NCBI GenBank assembly: GCA_017305815.1
Contig: JAFKJZ010000497.1
Span: forward strand, 1 to 6,990
Length of the DNA: 6,990 nucleotides
DNA from: Hyphomicrobiales bacterium
Lineage (GTDB): Bacteria > Pseudomonadota > Alphaproteobacteria > Rhizobiales > Kaistiaceae
Reading direction: 5' to 3'
The notes under the pieces are model-generated. The model made no database searches. It had not been told where the DNA came from and worked only from the letters and a program-made list of their open reading frames with translations. Shown one piece after another: positions 1-6,779 of this stretch; within the stretch, counting starts at the first letter, position 1, and every line of letters starts with the position of its first letter. A program made the translations under genes and the position numbers.

Positions 1-584
1 GCCACCACGAGCATGACGGGGAGCGACAGCACCAGCGCCCAGGAGATCACCTGCCAGCCGCCGAGCGTGCGCGACAGCCTCGCCCCTTCGGCATAGCCGA
101 GGCCGCAGACGAGGACCGCCGCCAGCATCAACAGGTCGCCGGTCGGCGAGGCCGTCAGCCCCTGCGACAGGGCGAAGCCGGCGACGGCGGCGCTGCCGAG
201 ACCGGAGAAGATCCAGAAGGCGGGGCGCGGCCGCTCGCCGCCGCGCAGCACGCCGAAGATCGCGGTCGCGAGCGGCAGCAGGCCGATGAAGACGATCGAA
301 TGCGCCGAGGTGACGTGCTGCAGCGCCAGCGCCGTCAGCAGCGGGAAGCCGAGCACGACGCCGCCGGCCACGACCGCGAGGGCGGCGAGATCGCGGCCGC
401 TCGGGCGCTTCTGCTTCATCATCAGCAGCAGCGCGAGCGCCAGCATGCCGGCGATGGTCGCCCGCGCCACGGTCAGGAAGATCGGGTCGAACTGCAGCAC
501 GGCCAATCGGGTTGCCGGCAGCGAGCCGCTGAAGATGAGCACGCCGATAAATCCGCTGATCCAGCCGCCCGTCGCCTTGTCCAT
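1..584 (-). CDS. EamA/DMT-family transporter, 3' end cut by window edge
   Basis: This leftward reading frame starts at the ATG complementary to 582-584 and stays open to the window edge, giving 194 codons of a protein that is normally about 290-300 residues. What is seen is the N-terminal two thirds of a very hydrophobic polytopic protein. The first helix carries a Gly/Phe-rich stretch (WISGFIGVLIFSGSLPATR), followed by a helix after 'DPIFLTVARA', a short basic loop (KQKRPSGR), and further helices containing 'VTSAHSIVFIGLLPLATAIFG', a typical EamA-repeat pattern. The family exports or takes up amino acids, nucleosides or other small metabolites across the inner membrane; the substrate is unknown here. 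It is divergent from the MocR-type regulator with 111 bp between start codons, so the regulator probably controls it. No strong Shine-Dalgarno is visible (a GGAATAGG-like stretch lies just upstream), so the exact start is less certain than the family. Confidence 0.85.
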   Translation of the reverse strand, partial: MDKATGGWISGFIGVLIFSGSLPATRLAVLQFDPIFLTVARATIAGMLALALLLMMKQKRPSGRDLAALAVVAGGVVLGFPLLTALALQHVTSAHSIVFIGLLPLATAIFGVLRGGERPRPAFWIFSGLGSAAVAGFALSQGLTASPTGDLLMLAAVLVCGLGYAEGARLSRTLGGWQVISWALVLSLPVMLVV

Positions 585-618
585 GTCGCACCTATTCCGA
601 GATCGTGGCCGACTGAAT

Positions 619-640
619 GCGCGCAAAGGACTTTGCGTGC
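619..640. promoter_or_regulatory. Inverted repeat I in the EamA/mocR intergenic region (candidate operator)
   Basis: CGCAAAG (622-628) and CTTTGCG (631-637) are perfect 7-bp arms around a 2-bp GA spacer. Allowing one mismatch (621/638) the symmetry extends to 10-bp arms over 619-640. It lies between the divergent start codons, 35 bp centre to centre from inverted repeat II, which has the same GA spacer and the same G-GA-C core. Binding by the adjacent MocR protein is an inference from position and symmetry; MocR regulators generally bind repeated sites in their own and their neighbour's promoter. Confidence 0.45.
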
Positions 641-655
641 CAGAGACAGAGCGAT

Positions 656-673
656 ACAGTTTGGACAAACTGT
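656..673. promoter_or_regulatory. Inverted repeat II in the EamA/mocR intergenic region (candidate operator)
   Basis: ACAGTTTG (656-663), GA (664-665) and CAAACTGT (666-673) form a perfect 8-bp inverted repeat with a 2-bp spacer, 22 bp upstream of the preferred mocR start. An 8-bp perfect match in a GC-rich genome, with AT-rich arms, is unlikely to be coincidence. Its location directly in front of mocR suggests autoregulation and shared control of the divergent transporter. No convincing -35/-10 pair could be fixed for either direction, so its exact relation to the promoters is unknown. Confidence 0.55.
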
Positions 674-695
674 CATGGTGCACGGAGCAATACGG

Positions 696-2111
696 ATGAG
701 CCTTGAGACGGGCGGCGGCCCGCTGACGGCGCGCGTGATGACCGTGATCCGGCAGCGCATCGCCAATCGCAGCCTGATCGCGGGCGCCAGGCTGCCCTCG
801 ATCCGCGCGCTGGCGCGGAGCCAGCAGGTCTCGACCTCGACGGTGGCGGATGCCTATGAGCGCCTCGTCGCCGAGGGCGCGATCCAGTCGCGGCCCGGCT
901 CCGGCTTCTATGTCGCCAGCCAGACGGCGCCGCTGGCGCTGTCGGAAATCGGCCCGAAGCTCGATCGCGCCATCGACCCGCTCTGGGTGTCGCGCCAGTC
1001 GCTCGATGCCGGCGACGACGACCTGAAGCCCGGCTGCGGCTGGCTGCCGCCCGCCTGGTTTCCGGAAGAAGGATTGCGCCGGGCGCTGCGCGGCCTCGCC
1101 CGCGCCGACAGCGCCGCGCTTTCCGATTACGGCACGCCGCTCGGCCTCGCGCCGCTGCGCCAGCTGATCGGCCGGCGCCTGTCGGAAAAGGGCGTCGAGG
1201 CGTCGCCCGACCAGATCCTGCTGACGGAATCGGGCACGCAGAGCATCGACCTGATCTGCCGCTTCCTGGTTGAGCCCGGCGATGTCGTGCTGGTCGACGA
1301 CCCCTGCTATTTCAATTTCCAGGCCCTGCTGCGGGCGCATCGCGTCACCATGGTGAGCGTTCCCTATACGCCGAACGGCCCCGACCTCGACGCCTTCGCG
1401 AAAGTCTGCGCCGATCGGCGGCCGCGGCTCTACATCACCAATTCGGCGATCCACAATCCGACCGGCGCGACGCTCTCGCCCGTCACCGCGCATCGCGTGC
1501 TGAAGCTCGCCGACCAGTTCGCGCTCACCATCGTCGAGGACGACATCTTCGCCGATTTCGAGGGCCAGCCGGCGCCGCGGCTCGCCGCCTTCGACGGATT
1601 GCAGCGCGTCGTCCAGATCGGCAGCTTCTCCAAGACGCTCTCCGCCTCGGCGCGCTGCGGCTTCATCGCCGCCCGCCCCGACTGGATCGACGGGCTGGTC
1701 GATCTGAAGATCGCCACCACCTTCGGCGCCGGCCGCCTCAACGCCGAGGTGACGCTCGCCGTGCTGCGCGACGGCGGCTATCGCAAGCATCTCGAAGCGC
1801 TGCGCCTGCGGCTTTCGCGCACCCGGCTGGAGGTCGGCGCCAAGCTGCGCGATCTCGGCCTTGTGCCGTGGATCGAGCCGCAGGCCGGCATGTTCCTGTG
1901 GTGCCGGCTGCCCGATGGCATCGAGGCGTCGGCGGTCGCCCGGGCGGCGCTGTCGCAGAAGATCGTGCTGGCGCCCGGCAATGCCTTCAGCGTCGCCCAG
2001 TCGGCCGGGAGTTACCTCCGCTTCAACGTCTCGCAATGCCAGGACGAACGCGTCTTCACCGTGCTCAAGGCGGCGATCGGCGAAGCTCTAAAAGCAGAAA
2101 GCCGGCCCTGA
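696..2111 (+). CDS. MocR-family regulator: GntR winged helix fused to PLP aminotransferase-like domain
   Basis: This 471-residue protein has the usual MocR length and architecture. Residues about 10-75 form a GntR winged-helix domain (pattern LPSIRALA, then STSTVADAYERL, then the wing motif RPGSGFYV). From about residue 110 to the end there is an aminotransferase fold-type-I domain with NPTG at 254-257, the EDDIF motif at 281-285 (D282 expected to contact the PLP ring nitrogen), the Schiff-base lysine K313 in SFSKTL, and the carboxylate-binding arginine R442 in YLRFN. All PLP-site residues I can check are intact, so cofactor binding is expected; such proteins act as transcription factors that sense PLP or an amino-compound adduct. 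I chose ATG 696 because GGAG lies nine bases upstream at 683-686. ATG 675 is in frame but starts against inverted repeat II. The frame is open back to 300, but that part is antisense to the transporter gene. The effector is unknown, and the gene converges with the aminotransferase gene. Confidence 0.92.
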   Translation: MSLETGGGPLTARVMTVIRQRIANRSLIAGARLPSIRALARSQQVSTSTVADAYERLVAEGAIQSRPGSGFYVASQTAPLALSEIGPKLDRAIDPLWVSRQSLDAGDDDLKPGCGWLPPAWFPEEGLRRALRGLARADSAALSDYGTPLGLAPLRQLIGRRLSEKGVEASPDQILLTESGTQSIDLICRFLVEPGDVVLVDDPCYFNFQALLRAHRVTMVSVPYTPNGPDLDAFAKVCADRRPRLYITNSAIHNPTGATLSPVTAHRVLKLADQFALTIVEDDIFADFEGQPAPRLAAFDGLQRVVQIGSFSKTLSASARCGFIAARPDWIDGLVDLKIATTFGAGRLNAEVTLAVLRDGGYRKHLEALRLRLSRTRLEVGAKLRDLGLVPWIEPQAGMFLWCRLPDGIEASAVARAALSQKIVLAPGNAFSVAQSAGSYLRFNVSQCQDERVFTVLKAAIGEALKAESRP

Positions 2112-2124
2112 GGGAGGCCGGCTT
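2091..2124 (-). terminator. Probable intrinsic terminator of the transporter-aminotransferase operon
   Basis: AAGCCGGCC (2099-2107) and GGCCGGCTT (2116-2124) form a perfect 9-bp GC-rich stem with an 8-base loop. Read leftward, the stem is followed by a T-rich stretch (TCTGCTTTT, 2098 down to 2090), fitting a rho-independent terminator 27 bp past the aminotransferase stop. Read rightward there is no T tract, so it would be a poor terminator for mocR. The mocR stop codon (2109-2111) lies inside the loop. Confidence 0.65.
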
Positions 2125-2150
2125 CGATCGGTAGAAGTGCTGCGGCAGGC

Positions 2151-3323
2151 TTATTTGCGCAGGAAGTCGCTCAGGCGGCCGAGGCCTTCGGCGAGCTTTG
2201 CCTCGGAGGTGGCGTGGCACCAGCGCAGCCAGCCCTCGCCTTCCGGGCCGAACGCGCGGCCGGGCGCGAGGCCGAGGCCGGTCTCGCGCACCAGGCGCTG
2301 CGCCAGCTCCAGCGAGTCGTCGTAGCCCTCGATCTTCAGGAAGGCGTACATCGCGCCGCCGGCGTCGGGGACGCTGACGCGGTTCAGCTTGCGCAGCCCG
2401 TCAACGAGGAATTCGCGCGTGCTCACCATCTGCGCGCGCATCCGTGCCACCTCCTCCTCGCCATGCTGGATGGCGGCGGCGGCGGCGCGCTGCGTCGGCT
2501 CGAAGATGCAGGAGAAATTATATTCGACGAGCTTGGTCGCATCGCGGGCGAGCGTCTCGGGCAGGACCACCCAGCCGGCGCGCCAGCCGGTCATCGACCA
2601 GGCCTTGGAGAAGGAGTTGACCGAGATGATCCGGTCGCCCTCCTGGTAGTGGCGCAGGAAGGACGGGGCAGAGCGCGGCGCCGGGTCATAGACCAGCCGC
2701 TCATAGACGTCGTCCGCCAGCACCCAGATGCCGTGCTTGCGGCAATGGGCGAGGATCGCCGCGATGCTTTCATCGTCGATCATCCAGCCGGTCGGGTTGT
2801 TCGGCGAGTTGATGATGACCATGCGCGTATCGGGCGTCAGCGCCGCGATCAGCTTGTCGACGTCGAGCGTCCAGCGGCCGTTCTCGACCGAGAGCGACAC
2901 GCGGTCGACCTTGGCGCCGAGGATCAGCGGCACCTCGCTGATATTGGGCCAGAGCGGCGTCACCACCACCACGCGGTCGCCGGGCGACAGCACGAGCTGG
3001 TTGGCGATCTGCAGGCCGGTCATGCCCGAACCGGTGGCGACGATCCGCTCGACCGGGATGGAGCGGCCATGCAGGTCGGTCAGGTAGGCGGAGATCGCCT
3101 CGCGCAGATAGGGACGGCCAAGGTTCTGCGAGTAGAAGGTCTCGCCACCGGCCAGCGACGCCGCCGCCGCGTCGCGGATGAACTGCGCGGTCGCCCGGTC
3201 GGATTCGCCGAACCAGAAGGGCAGCACGTCGGCCTTGCCCATCGCGGCGTTGGCGACCTCGCGGATCAGCGAGCTGGAGAGCGCGCGGACGGCGGGCCGC
3301 GCTTCAACGGCGGTATCAATCAT
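2151..3323 (-). CDS. PLP-dependent class I/II aminotransferase
   Basis: This 390-residue enzyme has the normal length for class I aminotransferases of the aspartate aminotransferase fold. It should move an amino group between an amino acid and a 2-oxo acid in the cytoplasm, using pyridoxal phosphate. Visible motifs are the substrate-lid region FYSQNLGRPYLREA (63-76), the NNPTG loop at 175-179, D204-x-x-Y207 in ADDVYE (ring-nitrogen and phenol-oxygen contacts), the catalytic lysine K240 in SFSKAWSMTGWR, the phosphate-binding R248, and the substrate-carboxylate arginine R367 in WLRWCH. No signal peptide is present. The gene follows the ABC ATPase by 33 bp on the same strand and is the last gene before the terminator, so it is probably cotranscribed and acts on the imported compound or a product of it. 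No strong ribosome binding site precedes the ATG; it may rely on translation from the gene ahead. Substrate specificity cannot be assigned. Confidence 0.92.
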   Translation of the reverse strand: MIDTAVEARPAVRALSSSLIREVANAAMGKADVLPFWFGESDRATAQFIRDAAAASLAGGETFYSQNLGRPYLREAISAYLTDLHGRSIPVERIVATGSGMTGLQIANQLVLSPGDRVVVVTPLWPNISEVPLILGAKVDRVSLSVENGRWTLDVDKLIAALTPDTRMVIINSPNNPTGWMIDDESIAAILAHCRKHGIWVLADDVYERLVYDPAPRSAPSFLRHYQEGDRIISVNSFSKAWSMTGWRAGWVVLPETLARDATKLVEYNFSCIFEPTQRAAAAAIQHGEEEVARMRAQMVSTREFLVDGLRKLNRVSVPDAGGAMYAFLKIEGYDDSLELAQRLVRETGLGLAPGRAFGPEGEGWLRWCHATSEAKLAEGLGRLSDFLRK

Positions 3324-3356
3324 CTTGCGGAGCTTTCGTAAGGGAGGCGGTCAGGC

Positions 3357-4124
3357 TCAGTCACCGTGCATGATCGCGCTGAGGAAAGCGCGGGCGCGGT
3401 CGGTTTGCGGATGGTCGAAAAGGTCATTCGGGGCGCCCTGCTCGATGATCTGGCCGGCCTCCATGAAAACGACTCGGTCGGCCACGCGACGAGCGAAGCC
3501 CATTTCGTGCGTCACCACCAGCATGGTGACGCCGGTGGCGGCCAGACTCTGCATCACGTCGAGCACCTCGCCGACCATTTCCGGGTCGAGCGCCGAGGTC
3601 GGCTCGTCGAAAAGCAGCACCAGCGGCTCCATGGCGAGCGCGCGGGCGATGGCGACGCGCTGCTGCTGGCCGCCGGAAAGCTGGTCGGGATATTTGTCGA
3701 CATGCGCGGCGAGGCCGACGCGCTCCAGCAATTGCCGCGCCCGCTGCTCGGCTTCCGCTTTGGCGATGCCGCGCACCCGGATCGGCGCGATCGCGACGTT
3801 GCGCAGCACGCTCATATGCGGGAACAGGTTGAACTGCTGGAACACCATGCCGACCTCGGCCCGCACGCGGGCGAGGTTCTTGCCGGCCTCGACCCGGGCG
3901 CCGTCGACGACGATCTCGCCGGACGAGATCGTCTCCAGCCGGTTGATGCAGCGGATCAGAGTCGACTTGCCCGAGCCGGACGGCCCGATGATGGCGATGA
4001 CCTCGCCGCGGCGGACGTCGAGGTTGACGTCCCGCAGCGCGTGGAAGTTCTGGTAGTGCTTCTCCACCTTGCGCATCGTGATGATGGGATCGGTGCCCGA
4101 AATCGCGGCCGGGGTCTGGCTCAT
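3357..4124 (-). CDS. Polar amino acid ABC transporter ATP-binding protein (GlnQ/HisP type)
   Basis: This 255-residue protein is the cytoplasmic ATPase that powers the neighbouring permease. It carries Walker [10 protein letters not shown] (47-55), the Q-loop in [10 protein letters not shown] (about 94-103), the ABC signature LSGGQQQR (149-156), Walker B VLLFDEP (169-175), the D-loop SALD (177-180) and the switch histidine in VTHEMGFA (H206). The FNLFPH and THEMGFAR patterns are typical of the polar amino acid uptake subfamily (GlnQ, HisP, ArtP). I chose the ATG at 4124 because AGGAG lies eight bases upstream. Another in-frame ATG at 4154 would add ten residues and overlaps the permease stop as TGATG, so translational coupling is possible either way. 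It lies between the permease and aminotransferase genes in a leftward operon. Confidence 0.95.
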   Translation of the reverse strand: MSQTPAAISGTDPIITMRKVEKHYQNFHALRDVNLDVRRGEVIAIIGPSGSGKSTLIRCINRLETISSGEIVVDGARVEAGKNLARVRAEVGMVFQQFNLFPHMSVLRNVAIAPIRVRGIAKAEAEQRARQLLERVGLAAHVDKYPDQLSGGQQQRVAIARALAMEPLVLLFDEPTSALDPEMVGEVLDVMQSLAATGVTMLVVTHEMGFARRVADRVVFMEAGQIIEQGAPNDLFDHPQTDRARAFLSAIMHGD

Positions 4125-4153
4125 GGCGTTTGCTCCTGGATTGCGGACGACCA

Positions 4154-4822
4154 TCAGCGCGAACGCTTCTGGCGGGCTTCAAGCACGCTGACGAGACGGA
4201 CCAGCGGCAGCAGCAGGATCAGGTACAGAAGGGCGGCGCCCACGAGCGGCGACGGATTGGCATAGAAGGCCTGGGTCTGCGTCGCCTGCTTGAGCAGGTC
4301 GGGCATGGCGACGACCGAGGCGAGCGCGGTGTCCTTGATCAGGCCGATCGACACGCCGGTGGTCGGCGGCACGACGAGGCGCATCGCCTGCGGCAGGATG
4401 ATGTCGGCCATCATGCGCGGCCAGCTGAAGCCGAGCGTCTGGGCCGCCTCGAACTGGCCCTTCGGCACCGCCTCGATGCCGGCGCGGAACGTCTCGGCCA
4501 TGTAGGCGGAAGCGACCAGCGACAGCGCCGTGGTCGCGGCCCAGAACGAGGAAAGGCGGATGCCGACGAAGGGCAGCGCGTAATAGACGAGGATCAGCAG
4601 GACCAGCAGCGGCAGCGCGCGGAAGAGATCGATGTAGGCGATCGCCAGAAAGCGGACCGGCTTCGGCGCATAGAGCCGGATCAGCACCACGAAGAGGCCG
4701 AGCGACAGCGAGATGACGAGGCTGGTGAGGCCGAGCAGGATTGTCAGCCAGAAGCCCTGCAGGAGCAGCGGCGCCGCCTGCCGCAGCACGTCGATGTTGA
4801 AGAACGTCGTGATCAGGTCCAT
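4154..4822 (-). CDS. Polar amino acid ABC transporter permease (HisM/GlnP family)
   Basis: This 222-residue inner-membrane protein has about five hydrophobic segments (near residues 20-49, 57-84, 95-115, 150-172 and 192-212). It shows the family hallmark FRALPLL at 67-73 and the cytoplasmic coupling loop with E125-A-A-x3-G131 continuing to ILPQA (142-146), which docks onto the ATPase. The sequence resembles the HisM/GlnP half of family-3 amino acid importers. The ATG is preceded by a GAGGGGG ribosome binding site about five bases upstream. Only one permease gene is present, so the channel would be a homodimer as in the GlnHPQ arrangement, unless a partner is encoded elsewhere. It follows the binding-protein gene by 70 bp, a gap that contains a hairpin, and leads directly into the ATPase gene. 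Confidence 0.95.
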   Translation of the reverse strand: MDLITTFFNIDVLRQAAPLLLQGFWLTILLGLTSLVISLSLGLFVVLIRLYAPKPVRFLAIAYIDLFRALPLLVLLILVYYALPFVGIRLSSFWAATTALSLVASAYMAETFRAGIEAVPKGQFEAAQTLGFSWPRMMADIILPQAMRLVVPPTTGVSIGLIKDTALASVVAMPDLLKQATQTQAFYANPSPLVGAALLYLILLLPLVRLVSVLEARQKRSR

Positions 4823-4841
4823 GCGACCCCCTCGGATACGG

Positions 4842-4870
4842 GTCCGGCCCGCCGATCGGGCAGGCCGGAC
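4842..4870 (-). promoter_or_regulatory. 12-bp hairpin between binding-protein and permease genes
   Basis: GTCCGGCC (4842-4849) and GGCCGGAC (4863-4870) pair perfectly. In the leftward transcript the stem continues through one U-G wobble and three more pairs to a five-base loop (CGATC), giving 12 bp in 29 bases. No T tract follows it, so it is not a standard terminator. Hairpins placed after binding-protein genes in other ABC operons stabilise the upstream mRNA or dampen read-through so that the binding protein exceeds the membrane subunits; that role here is inferred. Confidence 0.5.
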
Positions 4871-4892
4871 TTCATTGGGATGGGGGAAGGGT

Positions 4893-5675
4893 TCAGAGCG
4901 CCGGGACCGGCAGGACCTTCACGGTGCTGGAATCCTTGGCCGGCGCCATGCCGAACCACTTTTGATGCAGCTCGGCCATCTGGCCGCCTTCCTTGAGCTC
5001 GGTGATGACCTTGTTGACGTCATCGAGCAAGGGGCTGTTCTTCGGCAGCATCAGGCCGAACTGCTCGTTCGTCGGGATGGTGGCGACGATTTTGAACTGC
5101 GGCTTGTCCTTGATGTAGTAGGCGTCGATCGGACAATCATGGACGAAGCCGTCGATGCGGCCGGTCGCGATGTCCATCATCGGATCCTGGTTGCCCTCGT
5201 AGCGCGCGATCGAGCCGAACTTCAGCTTGCCTTCGCTGTCGGTCGCCCAGATCTCGCCGGTGGTGCCGGTGATGACGGCGAGCGCCTTGCCGGACATGCC
5301 CTCGACGCCCTCGATGCCGCTCTTGGCGCCGACGGTCAGGCACTGGTCCGCGTCGAAGACGGGCTGGGTGAAGGCGACCGATTCGAGCCGTTTCGGCGTG
5401 ATGGTGATCGAGCCGATGGCAACATCCGAGCGGCTCGACTGCACGGCGGCGAACAGGCTCTGGAACGGGATTTCCTGGAACTCGACCGGGCGGCCGAGCT
5501 TCTCGCCGACCAGGCGCATGATATCGACTTCGAAGCCCATCAGCGTGCCGCTGCCGTCCTGGAACTCGAACGGGACGTTGGCGATGTTCGTCGCGACGAT
5601 GATCGGATCGGCGGCCTGGGCGATGCCGGCGCTGGCGATGACGAATACCGATGCGAGCAGGGTCTTGGCGTTCAT
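4893..5675 (-). CDS. Periplasmic amino acid-binding protein of ABC transporter (SBP family 3)
   Basis: This 260-residue secreted protein captures the substrate in the periplasm and delivers it to the permease. Residues 1-21 form a Sec signal peptide (K4, hydrophobic core LLASVFVIASAGIA, probable cleavage after AQA). The mature part has the family-3 pattern: VPFEFQD and GFEVDIMRLVGEKLG (34-61), the ligand-site strand GSITITPKRLESVAFTQP (88-105, with R96 expected to hold the carboxylate), GTTGE (137-141), and D180 in the hinge-side motif IDGFVHDCPIDAYY, where an acidic residue usually contacts the amino group. Two cysteines, C112 and C181, are less usual. I chose ATG 5675 because GGGAGG lies just upstream. 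ATG 5693 is in frame but would add six residues before the signal peptide and lies ahead of that ribosome site. It is the first gene of the leftward operon and is divergent from the LuxR-type regulator. Confidence 0.95.
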   Translation of the reverse strand: MNAKTLLASVFVIASAGIAQAADPIIVATNIANVPFEFQDGSGTLMGFEVDIMRLVGEKLGRPVEFQEIPFQSLFAAVQSSRSDVAIGSITITPKRLESVAFTQPVFDADQCLTVGAKSGIEGVEGMSGKALAVITGTTGEIWATDSEGKLKFGSIARYEGNQDPMMDIATGRIDGFVHDCPIDAYYIKDKPQFKIVATIPTNEQFGLMLPKNSPLLDDVNKVITELKEGGQMAELHQKWFGMAPAKDSSTVKVLPVPAL

Positions 5676-5757
5676 TGAATCCTCCCGGTTCATTTTCAGA
5701 GCGGCTTCAATACCAGACCGATTGGGGCACAAATATCCTCCGGCGGGGGGACACGGA

Positions 5758-5774
5758 CCTGCCGCATGGGCAGG
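5758..5774. repeat. Short inverted repeat in the divergent control region
   Basis: CCTGCC (5758-5763) and GGCAGG (5769-5774) are perfect 6-bp arms around a 5-base loop. It lies 83 bp upstream of the binding-protein start and about 118 bp upstream of the luxR-type start. It could be an operator or a leader hairpin of the operon, but arms of this length made of G and C can occur by chance here. Confidence 0.3.
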
Positions 5775-5827
5775 CCGGTTCATGCCCCGCCCCTGCGCCG
5801 GCTGAGCACCCGACGCGGCGATTCCGA

Positions 5828-5856
5828 TTGACGAAGGCCTCCCGATCGGCTGAATC
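5828..5856 (+). promoter_or_regulatory. Tentative promoter of the luxR-type gene
   Basis: TTGACG (5828-5833) matches five of six bases of the sigma-70 -35 consensus. At the standard 17-bp spacing is TGAATC (5851-5856), a poor -10 match. The position, 36 bp ahead of the preferred start codon, is right for a short leader. Alphaproteobacterial promoters often have weak -10 elements, but the support is thin. Confidence 0.25.
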
Positions 5857-5891
5857 CCTGCGGGGCCGAGTTCGAAGGCAAGGTGGAAAGA

Positions 5892-6779
5892 ATGTCCTCG
5901 TCCAACCTCAAACCGATTTCGCCGCTGGCGGCGCCGCCGACGGGCAGCACCCTTTCGGCGCGGCGGTCGGACGATGCCCTGGCGCGGCTGATCCTCGCCT
6001 CGCAGCAGCCGGACTTCGATCGCCACCTGACCGAGACGTTGAGCGAGCTGATCTCCTTCGACCTCGCCATGATCTCGCTCTATCACGACGACCAGCTCAT
6101 CGAGGTCAGTTCGACCTCGTCGCCGCAGCGGATCGGCAGCGACGTGCTCGACGCCTACGCCAAGCACACCTTCCAGCACAGCCCGTTCTTCCAGCTGCAC
6201 CGGCGCAAGATCCAGAGCGGCTTCTACCTGATGGAGACGCTGGCGCAGATCCCGGTGCTCGACAAGCCGTCGACGGCGACCGAGATCCTGGAGATCGATA
6301 CCGGCGAGGAGATCGGCTACCTGACGGCCGGCTGGCCGAAGCGGCTGAAGGAACTGGACATCGCGCTGCGCGTCTCCGACCGCGACACGGTGCAGGTGGC
6401 GCTCTATCGCACGGGCAATCGTGGCTTCAGCTCGCAGGATCTTTCCACCATCGAGCCGATCCAGGCTTCGCTGATGGCGATCTGCCAGCGCCATTGGGAA
6501 AACCGCACGCTGCACCTGCAGACCCGCGACGACCCGATCCACGCCGCGCTGAAGCAGCTCGGCAGCAACAATCTCTCGTCGCGCGAGATGGAAGTGATGC
6601 GGCTGCTGCTGGCCGGCGTCGGCGAGCGCGAAATCGCGACCATGCTCCAGGTCGGCACCGAGACGATCAAGACCCACCGCAAGCGCGCCTACCAGAAGCT
6701 GGAAGTCTCGTCCCGCGTCGAGCTGCTGGTAAAACTGCTCGACCAGCGCAACGACGCCGGCGCGGCACGGCGCCAGTAA
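5892..6779 (+). CDS. LuxR-type transcriptional regulator with unassigned N-terminal domain
   Basis: This 295-residue protein ends in a clear LuxR/FixJ-type helix-turn-helix at about residues 227-284 (LSSREMEVMRLLLAG, then EREIATML, then the recognition-helix region TETIKTHRKRAYQKL and SSRVELL). The HTH includes the usual acidic E232-V and the K-T-H-R recognition pattern. Residues about 28-205 are a mixed alpha/beta region that may be a GAF- or autoinducer-type sensor fold, but I cannot assign it. It lacks the aspartate phosphoacceptor layout of a response-regulator receiver, and I do not see the diagnostic W/Y/D set of acyl-homoserine-lactone receptors. The first 25 residues look disordered (Ser, Pro, Ala-rich). 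ATG 5892 is chosen because AAGGTGG lies five bases upstream; GTG 5883, three codons earlier, is possible. Its divergence from the binding-protein gene makes that operon its likely target. It could instead regulate genes elsewhere. Confidence 0.85.
   Translation: MSSSNLKPISPLAAPPTGSTLSARRSDDALARLILASQQPDFDRHLTETLSELISFDLAMISLYHDDQLIEVSSTSSPQRIGSDVLDAYAKHTFQHSPFFQLHRRKIQSGFYLMETLAQIPVLDKPSTATEILEIDTGEEIGYLTAGWPKRLKELDIALRVSDRDTVQVALYRTGNRGFSSQDLSTIEPIQASLMAICQRHWENRTLHLQTRDDPIHAALKQLGSNNLSSREMEVMRLLLAGVGEREIATMLQVGTETIKTHRKRAYQKLEVSSRVELLVKLLDQRNDAGAARRQ

Larger units (their letters stand above)
5676..5891. promoter_or_regulatory. Divergent control region between binding-protein operon and luxR-type gene
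   Basis: This 216-bp non-coding region must hold the promoters of both the leftward operon and the rightward regulator. It contains a hairpin-forming repeat at 5758-5774 and a possible rightward -35/-10 pair at 5828-5856, listed separately. For the operon I found no convincing sigma-70 pair and no sigma-54 GG/GC signature. A heptamer CCGATTG occurs twice (5718-5724 and 5824-5830) but is too short to interpret. Frames crossing it have no ribosome site and no protein-like composition. Confidence 0.6.

Noticed and set aside
300..695. N-terminal extension of the mocR frame back to 300.
   Set aside because: It is antisense to the EamA transporter and rich in Arg, Gln and His with no domain. The GntR winged helix sits at the normal distance from the ATG at 696, which has a good ribosome site.
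2214..3341. A 375-codon rightward open frame opposite the aminotransferase gene.
   Set aside because: The opposite strand has every catalytic motif of a class I aminotransferase; this frame is a low-complexity Arg/Asp/His shadow.
3366..4996. Two long rightward open frames opposite the ATPase and permease genes.
   Set aside because: They mirror genes with complete ABC motifs on the leftward strand and show repetitive shadow composition without domains.
5718..5830. Direct repeat CCGATTG at 5718 and 5824 as LuxR-type binding half-sites.
   Set aside because: Seven bases, 106 bp apart, with no shared flanks and no symmetry; too easily due to chance.
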